Assembly: GCA_009692155.1 (NCBI GenBank) | Contig: SHZW01000001.1 | Location: 1-64,000, forward strand | Direction of reading: 5' to 3' | Length of the DNA: 64,000 bases | Source: Nitrospiraceae bacterium | GTDB taxonomy: Bacteria > Nitrospirota > Nitrospiria > Nitrospirales > Nitrospiraceae | Shown: positions 27,893-36,869 of the stretch, one piece after another | Numbering within the stretch: the first letter of the stretch is position 1 | Layout: every line of letters begins with the position of its first letter | Translations under genes and position numbers: made by a program | Notes under the pieces: generated by a model | The model's database searches: none | The model's input: only the letters and a program-made list of their open reading frames with translations | Told to the model about the DNA's origin: nothing

Positions 27893-28782
27893 GCTTGCAA
27901 TGGCTGCGACAGCGTGAGCGCGGGAGTGTGGCAGCCCTTCACTTTATGGTCTGGGTTGCCCTGCGACTCGGCCGTCCCGCTGCTCGTGCGCTCCTGTACC
28001 CCATATGTGCCTACTACGTTGTGTTCTCTGGCCGAGCTCGACGGGCCATCCGTCAGTTTCTCTTCAGGGTCTTGGGCCGACGAATCAGTTGGCGCCATCT
28101 GTTTCATCATTACCATTGTTTTGCCTCTACAATTCTGGACCGCGTCTATTCTTTGGTTGGCCAGCATCATCGATTCCAGATCGACGTGCAGGGCGCCGAC
28201 CTGCTTACAGATTATTTGAATCGTGGCCAGGGATGCATACTGCTGGGCTCCCATTTGGGAAGCTTTGAAATCGTGCGTGCGCTCGGTATGTCTCGACGTA
28301 ACCTTGAGATCAAAGTACTGCTGCATGAAGATAATGCGCCGATGATCAGAGAAGTGGTGCGAAGTCTGAATCCTCAGATAGCCGATACCGTGATTACGGT
28401 CGGCGCGCCGGACACGATGCTGCAGGTGAAGGATTGCCTGGACCGTGGAGGGCTGGTTGGCTTTATGGGTGACCGCCTGGTGCAGCATCATCAGGCGACG
28501 CTCTGTAAATTTTTCGGCACCCTCGCACGATTTCCCACTGGGACCATGCGGCTCACGAGCGTGCTGAAGGCACCGGTAATCCTGTTCTTCGGACTCTATC
28601 GTGGAGGAAATCGCTGGGAAGTTCACTTCGAGCTGTTTGCCGAACACGTAATTCTCGACAAAGAGCATCACGATCAGCAGATCCAGCAATGGACACAACG
28701 CTATGCTGATCGACTGGAACACTACTGCCGTTTGGCGCCTGACAACTGGTTCAACTTTTATGATTTTTGGAGTGAACGCTAA
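27889..28782 (+). CDS. LPLAT/LpxL-family acyltransferase
   Basis: 297 aa of the HtrB/LpxL superfamily, with the acyltransferase box SHLGSFEIV (H-x4-E) near residue 120 and a hydrophobic N-terminal segment around GRPAARALLYPICAYYVVFS. APE clusters carry such an enzyme, thought to attach the polyene acid to a lipid anchor. ATGA overlap with the dehydratase stop fixes the start. Confidence 0.85.
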   Translation: MSLQWLRQRERGSVAALHFMVWVALRLGRPAARALLYPICAYYVVFSGRARRAIRQFLFRVLGRRISWRHLFHHYHCFASTILDRVYSLVGQHHRFQIDVQGADLLTDYLNRGQGCILLGSHLGSFEIVRALGMSRRNLEIKVLLHEDNAPMIREVVRSLNPQIADTVITVGAPDTMLQVKDCLDRGGLVGFMGDRLVQHHQATLCKFFGTLARFPTGTMRLTSVLKAPVILFFGLYRGGNRWEVHFELFAEHVILDKEHHDQQIQQWTQRYADRLEHYCRLAPDNWFNFYDFWSER

Positions 28783-29410
28783 TCGTACAACGCTCCTGCT
28801 CGTCCTGTTCACCCTGACGCGGTTCATGGTTGTGCCGCTTCCCAGCCAGGTCTGGGCAGATCCAACGACTCAAGCTGAGGGGAACAGCGCGACTGGTGAG
28901 TGGAACGTTGACCAACTGATCATCCGGTTAGCCAAGCAGAGGAAAGAAACCGTGTCCTTTGAGGAGACGACCTTCTCCGCCATGCTGACTGAACCATTAA
29001 AGACACGAGGGACGCTGAAATTCACACCTCCCGCCAGACTCGAAAAACACGTGACGGACCCATACGATGAACGCTATGTCATCGATGGCGACAACGTCCT
29101 TTACGAGAAAAATAGCACGCGCGTTAGCAAAAACTTTTCGCTGGAGGACTATCCGGTTTTGCGGGTATTCGTGGAAGTCTTCCGGTCAAGTTTCGCCGGC
29201 GACCCTGTTACCTTGAAGCGTTTCTACAAGGCGACCTTGGAAGGCAAGCCTCGCCAGTGGTCCCTCATCCTTCATCCGCAGGACGTGACTATCCAATCGA
29301 TCGTACAGAGCGTTCGCTTGTCGGGTGAAGGAGGGCACATAACGAGGATCGAGACTCGATCCCCCGATGGTGATCGGTCAGTGCTCGTCATACAGGCCCC
29401 CGGTGAATAA
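28760..29410 (+). CDS. LolA-like periplasmic outer-membrane carrier
   Basis: About 216 aa with a signal peptide (TTLLLVLFTLTRFMVVPLP) and a LolA-like beta domain (KTRGTLKFTPPARLEKHV, YVIDGDNVLYEKN). APE operons typically encode such a protein to carry the lipidated pigment through the periplasm. It overlaps the acyltransferase end. A GTG at 28772 is an alternative start. Confidence 0.82.
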   Translation: MIFGVNANRTTLLLVLFTLTRFMVVPLPSQVWADPTTQAEGNSATGEWNVDQLIIRLAKQRKETVSFEETTFSAMLTEPLKTRGTLKFTPPARLEKHVTDPYDERYVIDGDNVLYEKNSTRVSKNFSLEDYPVLRVFVEVFRSSFAGDPVTLKRFYKATLEGKPRQWSLILHPQDVTIQSIVQSVRLSGEGGHITRIETRSPDGDRSVLVIQAPGE

Positions 29411-31724
29411 ACGAGCGGCGACAGTCCTTCTGGCCTGGAGTCTGCTGATGTGTCTCGGCACCTGGTTTGCAGCCGCACGCGTGCCGGTCCATACCGAGCT
29501 CTTCGACCTGTTGCCCGAGGGATCCACCACCACGCAACGTCTCCTTCTGAAACAGCTCAGGACCGGTGTCTCGGGGCGACTGATCCTGATGGGGCTCGAG
29601 GGTGCGGATGCTGATCGATTGGCAGAGAACAGCAAACGGCTGGTGGAGTGGATGCACAAGAGTGAGCTGTTTCATTATGTTGGGAATGGTATCGAAACCC
29701 TGACACAAGAGGAGCGCGATCATCTCTTCCGCTCGCGCTACTTGCTCTCTCCTGGCATACAGAAGGACACCTTTGCACCGGACCATCTCCGGGATGCGCT
29801 CGAACAGCGCCTCGATGACTTGCGGTCTCCCCTGGCTCCCATGATCAAGGAATTTGTTCCAGCCGACCCGACGACTGAATTTCTGAAGATACTCACTACC
29901 TGGACACCATGGAACACGCCTACCAAACATCGTGGCGTGTGGTTCTCGGCTGACCATCAGCGTGCCCTGCTGGTTGCGGAAACGAAGGCGGCCGGCTTTG
30001 ATGTTGACAGCCAAGCGGACGTGCAGCAGCAGATCAGAGAGGCGTTTCAGAGCATGGTCGGGTCGAACACGGGCATGCGTCTGGTCATGACCGGTCCGGG
30101 GGTGTTTGCGGTTGAGGCACAGCAGACCATTCAGAATGAAATCTGGTGGTTATCGCTGATGGCAGTCATGCTGGTATTCACGTTCTTGTACTTCAGCTAC
30201 CGATCCGTCACCCTGCTGGTTCTCAGCTTGGTTCCTCTTGCCAGCGGTATTGTGACGGGAATCCTCGCAGTGGATTTTGCATTTGGTTTCATCCATGGCA
30301 TTACTCTGGGATTCGGCGTGACGCTCCTGGGTGTCGTCGACGATTACCCCATTCATCTGTTCAGTCATCTGACGAGGGAGAGTTCGGCGGTGAACGTCAT
30401 ACAAGAGATTTGGTCCACGATGCGCCTCGGAGTCATCACCACGGCTCTTGGGTTCTCCGCGCTCTTGCTGGCTGGGTTTCCGGGCCTGTCTCAACTTGGT
30501 CTGTTCGCGATTGTAGGCTTGTTGACTGCGGCAGCGACGACTCGCTGGGTGCTTCCCTTCCTGGTTCCTGTCGGGTTCCACCCACGTCGATCCGTGATGG
30601 GCCTGGCGGGCTTGGCGGATCGATTCACGCAAGCGCGTCTGCTGGTTCCGCTCTCCGTGCTCCTTGCCAGCGCCGTGCTGATATGGTCGAATACCCCCCT
30701 GTGGGAACAGGACATTGCCAACGTGAGTCCGATCTCATCCGATAAGAAAATACTCGATCACACCTTGCGGACGGAACTCGGGGCGCCCGATGTTCGCGAT
30801 CTCATCGTAATTGAGGGCGCGACTGAGGAGGACGTCTTGCAGCGGAGTGAAGATACCATGCCTGCCCTCGATCGCCTGGTGAAGCAAGAAGTTCTCACCG
30901 GATTCGACATCGTTACGCGCTACCTGCCAAGCCGCCGCACGCAGGCCATGCGCCAAGCAGCCTTGCCGGACCAGCAGACCGTGCAACGCAATCTCAGAGT
31001 GGCCCTGAAGGGATTGCCATTTCGACCGACTGTCTTCCGGCCTTTTGTCGAGGCGATCGGGGAAGCCAAGACGCAACCATTTCTTCAAAGCCAGACGTTC
31101 CGTGCGACGACGTTGGGAATTAAGATCGACTCATTGCTCCTCGAACATAGCGGACGGTGGATCGCCGTGGTACCGTTACGAGGCATCACGGCTCGAGAGC
31201 GATTATACGAAATCGTGCTGTCATGGGAGAAGCCGTCGATTTCCTATCTTGATCTCAAAGGGGAATCCAATCGCTTGATCATGGCCTACCGGAATGAAAC
31301 CCTGACCCTCGTGGGTTGGGGAACACTCGCCATCGGGTTCGTCCTATTCATGGGGTTGCGATCGCTCTCGGCTGTGTTGCGAGTCCTGATTCCGATCGGC
31401 AGTGCGATCGTGGTAGTGGGAGCGCTCCTTCACAGCCTCGGAGAACGATTGTCGCTCTTTCACGTGGCCTCCTTCCTCCTCGTAGTGGGACTTGGCTTAG
31501 ACTACGCGTTGTTCTTCAATCGAAGACATGGCACTGAGTCCGAACGAGATCGGACCGTGTATGGTCTCCTTGTGTGTAGCACCACAACCATCTTGGTCTT
31601 TGGCGTGTTAGCCTGTTCACAGCTTCCGGTACTGAAGGCCATCGGGATGACTGCCGCGTTGGGCTCGTTCACCTGTTTACTGTTCGCCGCACTGCTGGCA
31701 GACCAAGGAACCCATGAAGTGTGA
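29403..31724 (+). CDS. MMPL/RND-family lipid exporter
   Basis: 773 aa with about 12 membrane helices in the RND layout: one at the N-terminus, a large periplasmic domain, a bundle near 255-400, a second periplasmic domain and a second bundle near 640-770. Family motifs LGVVDDYPIHLFSHL and GLGLDYALFFNRR contain the proton-relay aspartates. It would export the finished polyene lipid. GTG 29403 overlaps the LolA stop by 8 nt. Confidence 0.9.
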   Translation: MNKRAATVLLAWSLLMCLGTWFAAARVPVHTELFDLLPEGSTTTQRLLLKQLRTGVSGRLILMGLEGADADRLAENSKRLVEWMHKSELFHYVGNGIETLTQEERDHLFRSRYLLSPGIQKDTFAPDHLRDALEQRLDDLRSPLAPMIKEFVPADPTTEFLKILTTWTPWNTPTKHRGVWFSADHQRALLVAETKAAGFDVDSQADVQQQIREAFQSMVGSNTGMRLVMTGPGVFAVEAQQTIQNEIWWLSLMAVMLVFTFLYFSYRSVTLLVLSLVPLASGIVTGILAVDFAFGFIHGITLGFGVTLLGVVDDYPIHLFSHLTRESSAVNVIQEIWSTMRLGVITTALGFSALLLAGFPGLSQLGLFAIVGLLTAAATTRWVLPFLVPVGFHPRRSVMGLAGLADRFTQARLLVPLSVLLASAVLIWSNTPLWEQDIANVSPISSDKKILDHTLRTELGAPDVRDLIVIEGATEEDVLQRSEDTMPALDRLVKQEVLTGFDIVTRYLPSRRTQAMRQAALPDQQTVQRNLRVALKGLPFRPTVFRPFVEAIGEAKTQPFLQSQTFRATTLGIKIDSLLLEHSGRWIAVVPLRGITARERLYEIVLSWEKPSISYLDLKGESNRLIMAYRNETLTLVGWGTLAIGFVLFMGLRSLSAVLRVLIPIGSAIVVVGALLHSLGERLSLFHVASFLLVVGLGLDYALFFNRRHGTESERDRTVYGLLVCSTTTILVFGVLACSQLPVLKAIGMTAALGSFTCLLFAALLADQGTHEV

Positions 31725-32946
31725 GAAGTCAGTCATGGCGCCGCTGGTACTGAGCGCGTATACACTCGTGAGTGCGCTCGGAAAAGGACTCGAACCGACC
31801 TACAGGGCCTTGCGCGATCGGCGTTCTGGTTTACGGCCTTGCGACTTCGAGGATGTGGGAATAAAAACCTATATTGGCCGGGTCGATGGTTTGGAAGACT
31901 CATCGGCCGGCTGCGGCTCAACTGCACAAGAGTTGGAACAGTTTGACTGCCGGAATAATCGGTTAGCGCTTCTCGGGCTGCAACAAGATAGGTTCATGCA
32001 AGCCGCCAGTGAGGCGCGGGATCGCTACGGCGCACACCGCGTGGCGGTCATCCTGGGTACCAGCACCTCCGGCATTCTCGAAACGGAGCATGCCTATCAC
32101 GAACGTGATCCCCAGACCGGTGTCTTGCCGGCATCGTTCACCTCTCGGTACCGATACACCCATAACATGTTCTCCCTTGCCCATTTTGTCCGGACTTGCC
32201 TCAATCTCCGAGGGCCGGCCATGGTCATTTCAACTGCATGCTCATCCAGCGCCAAGGCGTTTGCCACCGCCTCACGATTCATCGAAACAGGATTCTGCGA
32301 TGCCGCCATCGTGGGCGGAGTCGATAGCCTGTGCCTCACGACTCTGTATGGATTCTCTTCGTTGGAACTGATGTCGAGCGATCCCTGCCGTCCCTGCGAT
32401 GAGGATCGCGACGGGCTAACATTAGGCGAGGCAGCCGGATTTGCGTTGCTGGAAAAAGCCGATCGTGCGGAGCACTCCGGGGCGGTGGCGTTACTGGGCT
32501 ACGGGGAGAGTTGCGACGGATATCATATGTCGCATCCCCATCCGGAAGGAGCGGGGGCGATCAGAGCGATGCACGACGCGTTGCGACGGAGCGGGCTCAC
32601 ACCCGGGGACATTGACTACATCAATCTGCACGGGACGGCGACGAGGGCGAACGACAGCATTGAAGATAAAGCGGTCAGCTCAGTGTTTGATCTCTCGACC
32701 CCTTGTAGCTCGACCAAAGGATGGACGGGGCACACCCTAGGGGCGGCGGGAATCACGGAAGCGGTCATTGCCGCGATGTGTCTCACTCACAGTTTTGTGC
32801 CGGGAACGCTGAATACGACTCGAGTCGATCCCAACTTAAGAAGCTACGTGCTACTGGAGAACCGGGAGCAGCCGGTGCGGCGGGTGTTGAGCAATATCTT
32901 TGGGTTTGGCGGCAATAATTGCAGCATGATTCTAGGGACTCTCTGA
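31714..32946 (+). CDS. beta-ketoacyl-ACP synthase (ApeO-like)
   Basis: 410 aa with an intact Cys-His-His triad: STACSSSAKA, NLHGTATRAND and GWTGHTLGAAG. It catalyses the decarboxylative Claisen condensation that extends the polyene by two carbons. ATG 31714 follows AAGGA and overlaps the MMPL gene. It is immediately followed (TGATG) by the catalytically incomplete partner, the ApeO:ApeC arrangement described for E. coli aryl polyenes. Confidence 0.92.
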   Translation: MKCEKSVMAPLVLSAYTLVSALGKGLEPTYRALRDRRSGLRPCDFEDVGIKTYIGRVDGLEDSSAGCGSTAQELEQFDCRNNRLALLGLQQDRFMQAASEARDRYGAHRVAVILGTSTSGILETEHAYHERDPQTGVLPASFTSRYRYTHNMFSLAHFVRTCLNLRGPAMVISTACSSSAKAFATASRFIETGFCDAAIVGGVDSLCLTTLYGFSSLELMSSDPCRPCDEDRDGLTLGEAAGFALLEKADRAEHSGAVALLGYGESCDGYHMSHPHPEGAGAIRAMHDALRRSGLTPGDIDYINLHGTATRANDSIEDKAVSSVFDLSTPCSSTKGWTGHTLGAAGITEAVIAAMCLTHSFVPGTLNTTRVDPNLRSYVLLENREQPVRRVLSNIFGFGGNNCSMILGTL

Positions 32947-33749
32947 TGCGACTGTATGTGAACGGTATCGGAATGATCGGGCCGGGTCTCGTTGGATGGA
33001 GGGACCATCAAGCCGTCTTGACCGGTACCTCTCCGTACCGAGAAACAATGCGACCGGAACCTGTGGCGAGCATCCTTCCCCCGAACGAGCGCAGGCGAAG
33101 CAGCGACATTGTGCGCTGGGCAGTACATGTTGCGCAGGAAGCCATCGAACAGGCTCAGGTGAACCCTCGTGAAGTGGCGACGGTTTTTGCCTCTTCCTGT
33201 GGAGAAACCGATGTCCTAAATCGACTCTGTACGGCCCTTGCAACACCGCAACGGGTGATTTCACCTACACTGTTCCACCATTCCGTCCATAATGCCGCTG
33301 CCGGTTACTGGGGCATCGCTACGGGCTCGCAGCAATCGTCCACAGCGCTGTCTTGTTATGATTCTTCTTTGTGTGCTGCCTTATTAGACGCGGCCGCCTA
33401 TGTCCACATCGAAGGGGGGCTTGTGCTTCTCGTGGCCTATGATCTTCCCCCTCCCCTTCCTCTCTATGCCACGAGACCCCTCCGCGAAGGGTTCGCGGCC
33501 GCGTTCGTCTTGGCAGAAACTCCTGGACAACACAGCCTAGTCCAGCTTGATCTGAGTCTTTCTGATGATCTCTCGTTGAACGTCACGAGCATGGAAGAAG
33601 CGGGACTGGAAACGCTTCGGAGTACAAATCCGGCTGCACGGTCCTTGCCGCTACTGGCCGCCATTGCGGGACACCGAGCCACGCCCGTGTGCCTCGAATA
33701 TTTAGAATATCAGCGACTTTCAATCCGAGTCACACCATGCCGGTCATGA
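32946..33749 (+). CDS. beta-ketoacyl synthase chain-length-factor-like subunit (ApeC-like)
   Basis: 267 aa resembling the N-terminal half of a ketosynthase (Ketoacyl-synt_2 type). FHHSVHNAAAGYWGIATG is the conserved segment of this family. The C-terminal His-containing half is absent, as usual for the group, so it should act as the structural partner of the ketosynthase and set cavity size. The stop/start TGATG overlap with the ketosynthase supports 1:1 production. Confidence 0.85.
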   Translation: MRLYVNGIGMIGPGLVGWRDHQAVLTGTSPYRETMRPEPVASILPPNERRRSSDIVRWAVHVAQEAIEQAQVNPREVATVFASSCGETDVLNRLCTALATPQRVISPTLFHHSVHNAAAGYWGIATGSQQSSTALSCYDSSLCAALLDAAAYVHIEGGLVLLVAYDLPPPLPLYATRPLREGFAAAFVLAETPGQHSLVQLDLSLSDDLSLNVTSMEEAGLETLRSTNPAARSLPLLAAIAGHRATPVCLEYLEYQRLSIRVTPCRS

Positions 33750-34186
33750 GCAAAGCCGACCTCTGTCGATTGATTCCGCATGAAGGAGCTATGTGTCTCT
33801 TGGATGCCGTGGAGCAATGGGACGAGACTCGCATTACCTGCCGTGCAGAATCACATCGTCACACCGGCAACCCTCTTCGGCGCGGGAATCGGTTGGAGGC
33901 CATCTGTGGATTGGAATATGCCGCGCAAGCCATGGCGGTTCATGTCGGCATTCTGAATAAGAAGACTGCGAATCAAACGGTCGTGGGATATTTGGGGGCG
34001 GTGCGAGAGCTGTCGCTACACGTGAGTTTCCTCGATGATGTAAAGACCGATTTGATCATTGACGCCGCACGTCTGATCGGAGATGCGGCCACCTTTGTCT
34101 ACACCTTTCGCGTGTCGGCTAAGAGCCGAGAATTGCTGAGCGGGCGCGCGTCCATCTTTTTGAAATATCCCGATCAACGCATATGA
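33746..34186 (+). CDS. hot-dog dehydratase partner (ApeP-like)
   Basis: 146 aa. The start MSKADLCRLIPHEGAMCLLD matches the ApeP/3-hydroxylacyl-ACP dehydratase group (PHxGxMxLLD). GLEYAAQAMAVH follows near residue 65 with the catalytic region. It probably forms a heterodimer with the 27566 product. ATG 33746 overlaps the upstream TGA; ATG 33737 is an alternative. Confidence 0.8.
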   Translation: MSKADLCRLIPHEGAMCLLDAVEQWDETRITCRAESHRHTGNPLRRGNRLEAICGLEYAAQAMAVHVGILNKKTANQTVVGYLGAVRELSLHVSFLDDVKTDLIIDAARLIGDAATFVYTFRVSAKSRELLSGRASIFLKYPDQRI

Positions 34187-34902
34187 AGCGAGCCTTGGTC
34201 ACAGGTGGGAGCGGATCGATCGGCTCGGCGATCTGCCGTGAGTTGGCTAAACAGGGGCTGCACGTAATCGTCCATACCCACCGTCACCGCGCCACGGCAG
34301 AAGCGCTGACCGGAGAGATCAAGCAGGCGGGAGGCTCGGCGAACATCGTGAGTTTTGACGTGACCGATGGTGAGGCGGCACAGCGCGCGCTCGCTGAAAC
34401 ATTGGAAGCGGGACCAATCCAAGTGCTGGTGAACAATGCTGGCATCCATGATGATGCTCCGATGGCCGGAATGAAGGCGGAGCAGTGGACCCATGTTCTG
34501 GCTGTATCACTTCACGGGTTTTTCAATGTGACTCAGCCGCTGCTGCTGCCTATGATGGGTACACGGTGGGGACGGATTATCACCATCTCCTCAATCTCCG
34601 CAATACTTGGCAATCGCGGCCAGACGAATTATGCGGCGGCCAAGGCGGGGATTCACGGCGCCTCCAAGTCGCTTGCGCTGGAGGTGGCCTCCCGCGGAGT
34701 CACCGTCAATGTGGTTGCGCCGGGCATTATCGAATCGCGCATGGTCGAACAGATTTTTAAACCAGAGATGATTGAGACTCTCGTGCCGATGAAACGGGCT
34801 GGCACGCCTGAAGAAGTCGCACATCTGGTTGGATTCCTGGCTTCTGAGAAAGCGGGGTACATTTCCGGTCAGGTGATCGGTGTCAGCGGGGGTCTGGCAT
34901 GA
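34183..34902 (+). CDS. 3-ketoacyl-ACP reductase, SDR family (ApeQ/FabG-like)
   Basis: 239 aa. The cofactor motif is TGGSGSIGSAICRELA. NNAGIHDD and the catalytic triad region ISSISAILGNRGQTNYAAAKAG contain Ser, Tyr and Lys. The ending SGQVIGVSGGLA is typical. It reduces the 3-keto intermediate before dehydration. It is coupled by 4-nt overlaps to both neighbours. Confidence 0.92.
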   Translation: MKRALVTGGSGSIGSAICRELAKQGLHVIVHTHRHRATAEALTGEIKQAGGSANIVSFDVTDGEAAQRALAETLEAGPIQVLVNNAGIHDDAPMAGMKAEQWTHVLAVSLHGFFNVTQPLLLPMMGTRWGRIITISSISAILGNRGQTNYAAAKAGIHGASKSLALEVASRGVTVNVVAPGIIESRMVEQIFKPEMIETLVPMKRAGTPEEVAHLVGFLASEKAGYISGQVIGVSGGLA

Positions 34903-35729
34903 ACGCTGAGCGAAATTCAGTGACCAACTCCCCGTCTGGATACTGGGTTGTCATCCCGGCCTATAACGAAGCCGCGACAATCAGAGATGTGGCCTCCGGA
35001 GCGCTTCGACAGATGTCGAATGTGATCGTGGTCAATGATGGGTCAACTGATGGCACGGAACAAGCCCTGGCTGGGTTAGCTGTCATTGTGCTCAAGAATC
35101 CTACGAACGGCGGAAAGGCCGCCAGCCTGTGGCTCGGGTTTCAATATGGACTTGAGCGTGGTGCGATGGGAGTGATCACATTAGATGGCGATGGACAACA
35201 TGCGCCGGAAGATATCTCCAAACTGGTGGCCGAAGCGAGACGGTTCCCCGACCATCTGATCATCGGTGCCCGCCGACGTGACCAGCGCCGCGCGGCTTTT
35301 TGGCGCTATGGAGCCAATTGCATCGCAGATTTCTGGATTTCCTGGGCAGCCGGCGCTCCATTTGAAGACAGCCAGTCAGGCTTTCGGGTCTATCCCGAGT
35401 CGCTCTTGCGACGAGTAAAGAGCCAGCATGGAAAAGCAAGGAGCTTTGTCTTCGAAAGCGAAGTCCTGATCGAGGCCACGCACTTAGGCTATCGGAGCAC
35501 AGCAATCTCTATTGATGCATGGCATCGTCCCGGAGCGCGCCCGAGCTATTTTCGGCCAACACTCGATATCGTACGCATCACGCTGATGATAGCCTGGAAA
35601 CTGCTTTCTCGAGGCATGCACCCGGCGGGTCTTTACAGGACACTCACTGATCGAAGCCCGCGTTTGGACATGAGGAATGAATGTGAGCAGTCGCCTTCCA
35701 GAGTCCGGTTAAAACCGCCCCTACTCTGA
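34899..35729 (+). CDS. GT2 family glycosyltransferase (DPM1/DPG synthase-like)
   Basis: 276 aa. The N-terminal GT-A domain has VVIPAYNEAATIRDV, VNDGSTDGT and the metal-binding LDGDGQHAPED. DSQSGFRVYP follows near residue 160. There is no strong C-terminal membrane helix. It is the last gene of the plus-strand operon (4-nt overlap) and may decorate the pigment or its lipid anchor with sugar. Some pigment clusters of this class include a glycosyltransferase. Confidence 0.85.
   Translation: MNAERNSVTNSPSGYWVVIPAYNEAATIRDVASGALRQMSNVIVVNDGSTDGTEQALAGLAVIVLKNPTNGGKAASLWLGFQYGLERGAMGVITLDGDGQHAPEDISKLVAEARRFPDHLIIGARRRDQRRAAFWRYGANCIADFWISWAAGAPFEDSQSGFRVYPESLLRRVKSQHGKARSFVFESEVLIEATHLGYRSTAISIDAWHRPGARPSYFRPTLDIVRITLMIAWKLLSRGMHPAGLYRTLTDRSPRLDMRNECEQSPSRVRLKPPLL
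35699..35728 (+). terminator. hairpin at the end of the biosynthetic operon
   Basis: CAGAGT-CCGGTT-AA-AACCG-CCCCT-ACTCTG folds back on itself and includes the GT2 stop codon. There is no T-tract, so the call is weak. Confidence 0.3.
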
Positions 35730-35813
35730 TCGCAATTGAAAAGCGAAACGTAAATCAGTGCTCGGTCGACTGGACATCGGACAAAGAATGACCTATTACC
35801 CCGCAGCTAGAAA

Positions 35814-36130
35814 CTGACCAGGAATTGCGTTATTGAGGTTTTGGATCCAGCCATTGTAGTTCTAATAAATTGTTTGTGCCTCTTCGTCATAACGACAACC
35901 CATAACCATAACCGCGCCTGCAAGTGATGCTGAATGTCATCGTGTTGTAGGTGCTGTCGACTCCCGCCAGATGGATACGCAGGTTCAGCTTGCCGACGAT
36001 GTGGCCAGGCTCAGCCTCATCCATGCGCCACGCCAGTCCCGCCCCCACAAGAATTATAGCTTTTGTTACTTGATCAGAGTTAATTCTTTATCCGCTAGAG
36101 TTTTGTTGGGGGCATCTTTTACATTCAATA
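35814..36130 (-). pseudogene. decayed paralogue of the 36290-36712 lipoprotein gene
   Basis: Reading the minus strand gives AWRMDEAEPGHIVGKLNLRI, matching KWDMTDVQPGHLVGTLNLRS of the intact gene. YDEEAQTIY, a stop, then NYNGWIQNLNNAI match YDAEAKTIHSNYLSWIKNLDAAI. A further piece, LADKEL, lies upstream in another frame. There is at least one stop, two frame changes and no signal sequence. This explains most of the 560-nt space after the GT2 gene. Confidence 0.7.
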
Positions 36131-36246
36131 TTGGAGAGGTCCGACAATCTACGATCGAAACCAGCGCGAAATAAACAGGAACAGTCTTGCCCGTTTCAGT
36201 CATGAAATGGCTCCCGTTATGGCGGAATCACTCAGCGAAGTACGGG

Positions 36247-36280
36247 CACTGAGACCAAGATTTTTTCCCGGGTCTCAGTG
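36247..36280 (-). terminator. hairpin downstream of the small lipoprotein gene
   Basis: CACTGAGACC and GGTCTCAGTG form a 10-bp perfect stem around a 14-nt loop, 10 nt after the lipoprotein stop on the minus strand. No T-tail follows the stem. Confidence 0.5.
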
Positions 36281-36289
36281 ATCTCAGCT

Positions 36290-36712
36290 TTATCCTCCAA
36301 CCTCTTCATGAACTAGCCGTAGATAGCCACGCCTGATCGCGGCATCAAGGTTCTTGATCCAACTAAGATAGTTGCTATGAATAGTCTTTGCCTCCGCATC
36401 ATAGTTCAGATTCATGCTGCTTTTATAGGTGATGCTGTACTTTTTTGTGTTGTATTTGATATCCACAACCGCCTGGTGACTGCGGAGATTGAGAGTTCCG
36501 ACAAGATGTCCCGGCTGAACGTCAGTCATGTCCCACTTAAGGGATCCGCCAGCCTCGACAATCGCCTTCCTCACTTGCTCCAGTGAAGGCTCCTTGCCGG
36601 ATACGGTCGTAACCGAGCTGTCGACCAGGTCATAAATGCTGTCTGTTCTGCAACCCGTAAAAACTGCCAATGCTATGCAGGCGTAAATAAAGCTCATCAA
36701 TATTCGATTCAT
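36290..36712 (-). CDS. small predicted lipoprotein, 140 aa
   Basis: A lipoprotein signal peptide MNRILMSFIYACIALAVFTGC predicts lipidation at the cysteine. The mature part includes SLEQVRKAIVEAGGSLKWDM and PGHLVGTLNLRSHQAVVDIKY. I do not know the function, but the pattern suggests a periplasmic domain of two strands and helices. Two decayed paralogues flank it, so this is the surviving copy of a tandem array between the two arms of the biosynthetic block. Confidence 0.7.
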   Translation of the reverse strand: MNRILMSFIYACIALAVFTGCRTDSIYDLVDSSVTTVSGKEPSLEQVRKAIVEAGGSLKWDMTDVQPGHLVGTLNLRSHQAVVDIKYNTKKYSITYKSSMNLNYDAEAKTIHSNYLSWIKNLDAAIRRGYLRLVHEEVGG

Positions 36713-36750
36713 TGCATTTCCTCCTCGATGGTTAGTGTGATGCTTATTGT

Positions 36751-36867
36751 TTATGACTCAATGGCAGCCAGACGGGCCTGAATTGCATGATCGAGGATCT
36801 CGATCGCTTCGTCATAGTTACCGTGAATGGTCGGATCGGCAGCATGATATTTGAAACCGCTGGCTGC
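36751..36867 (-). pseudogene. C-terminal fragment of a second lipoprotein paralogue
   Basis: The minus-strand frame AASGFKYHAADPTIHGNY followed by DEAIEILDHAIQARLAAIES and a stop aligns with MNLNYDAEAKTIHSNY and the following segment of the intact lipoprotein. Only the last 38 codons remain, abutting the chorismatase stop codon with no start of its own. Confidence 0.6.
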
Positions 36868-36869
36868 AA

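Noticed and set aside
31714-34902. Interpretation as a second ordinary fatty-acid synthesis (fab) operon
   Set aside because: The CLF-like subunit, ApeP-like partner, MMPL exporter, LolA-like carrier, chorismatase and halogenase do not belong to fab operons and jointly fit aryl-polyene pathways.
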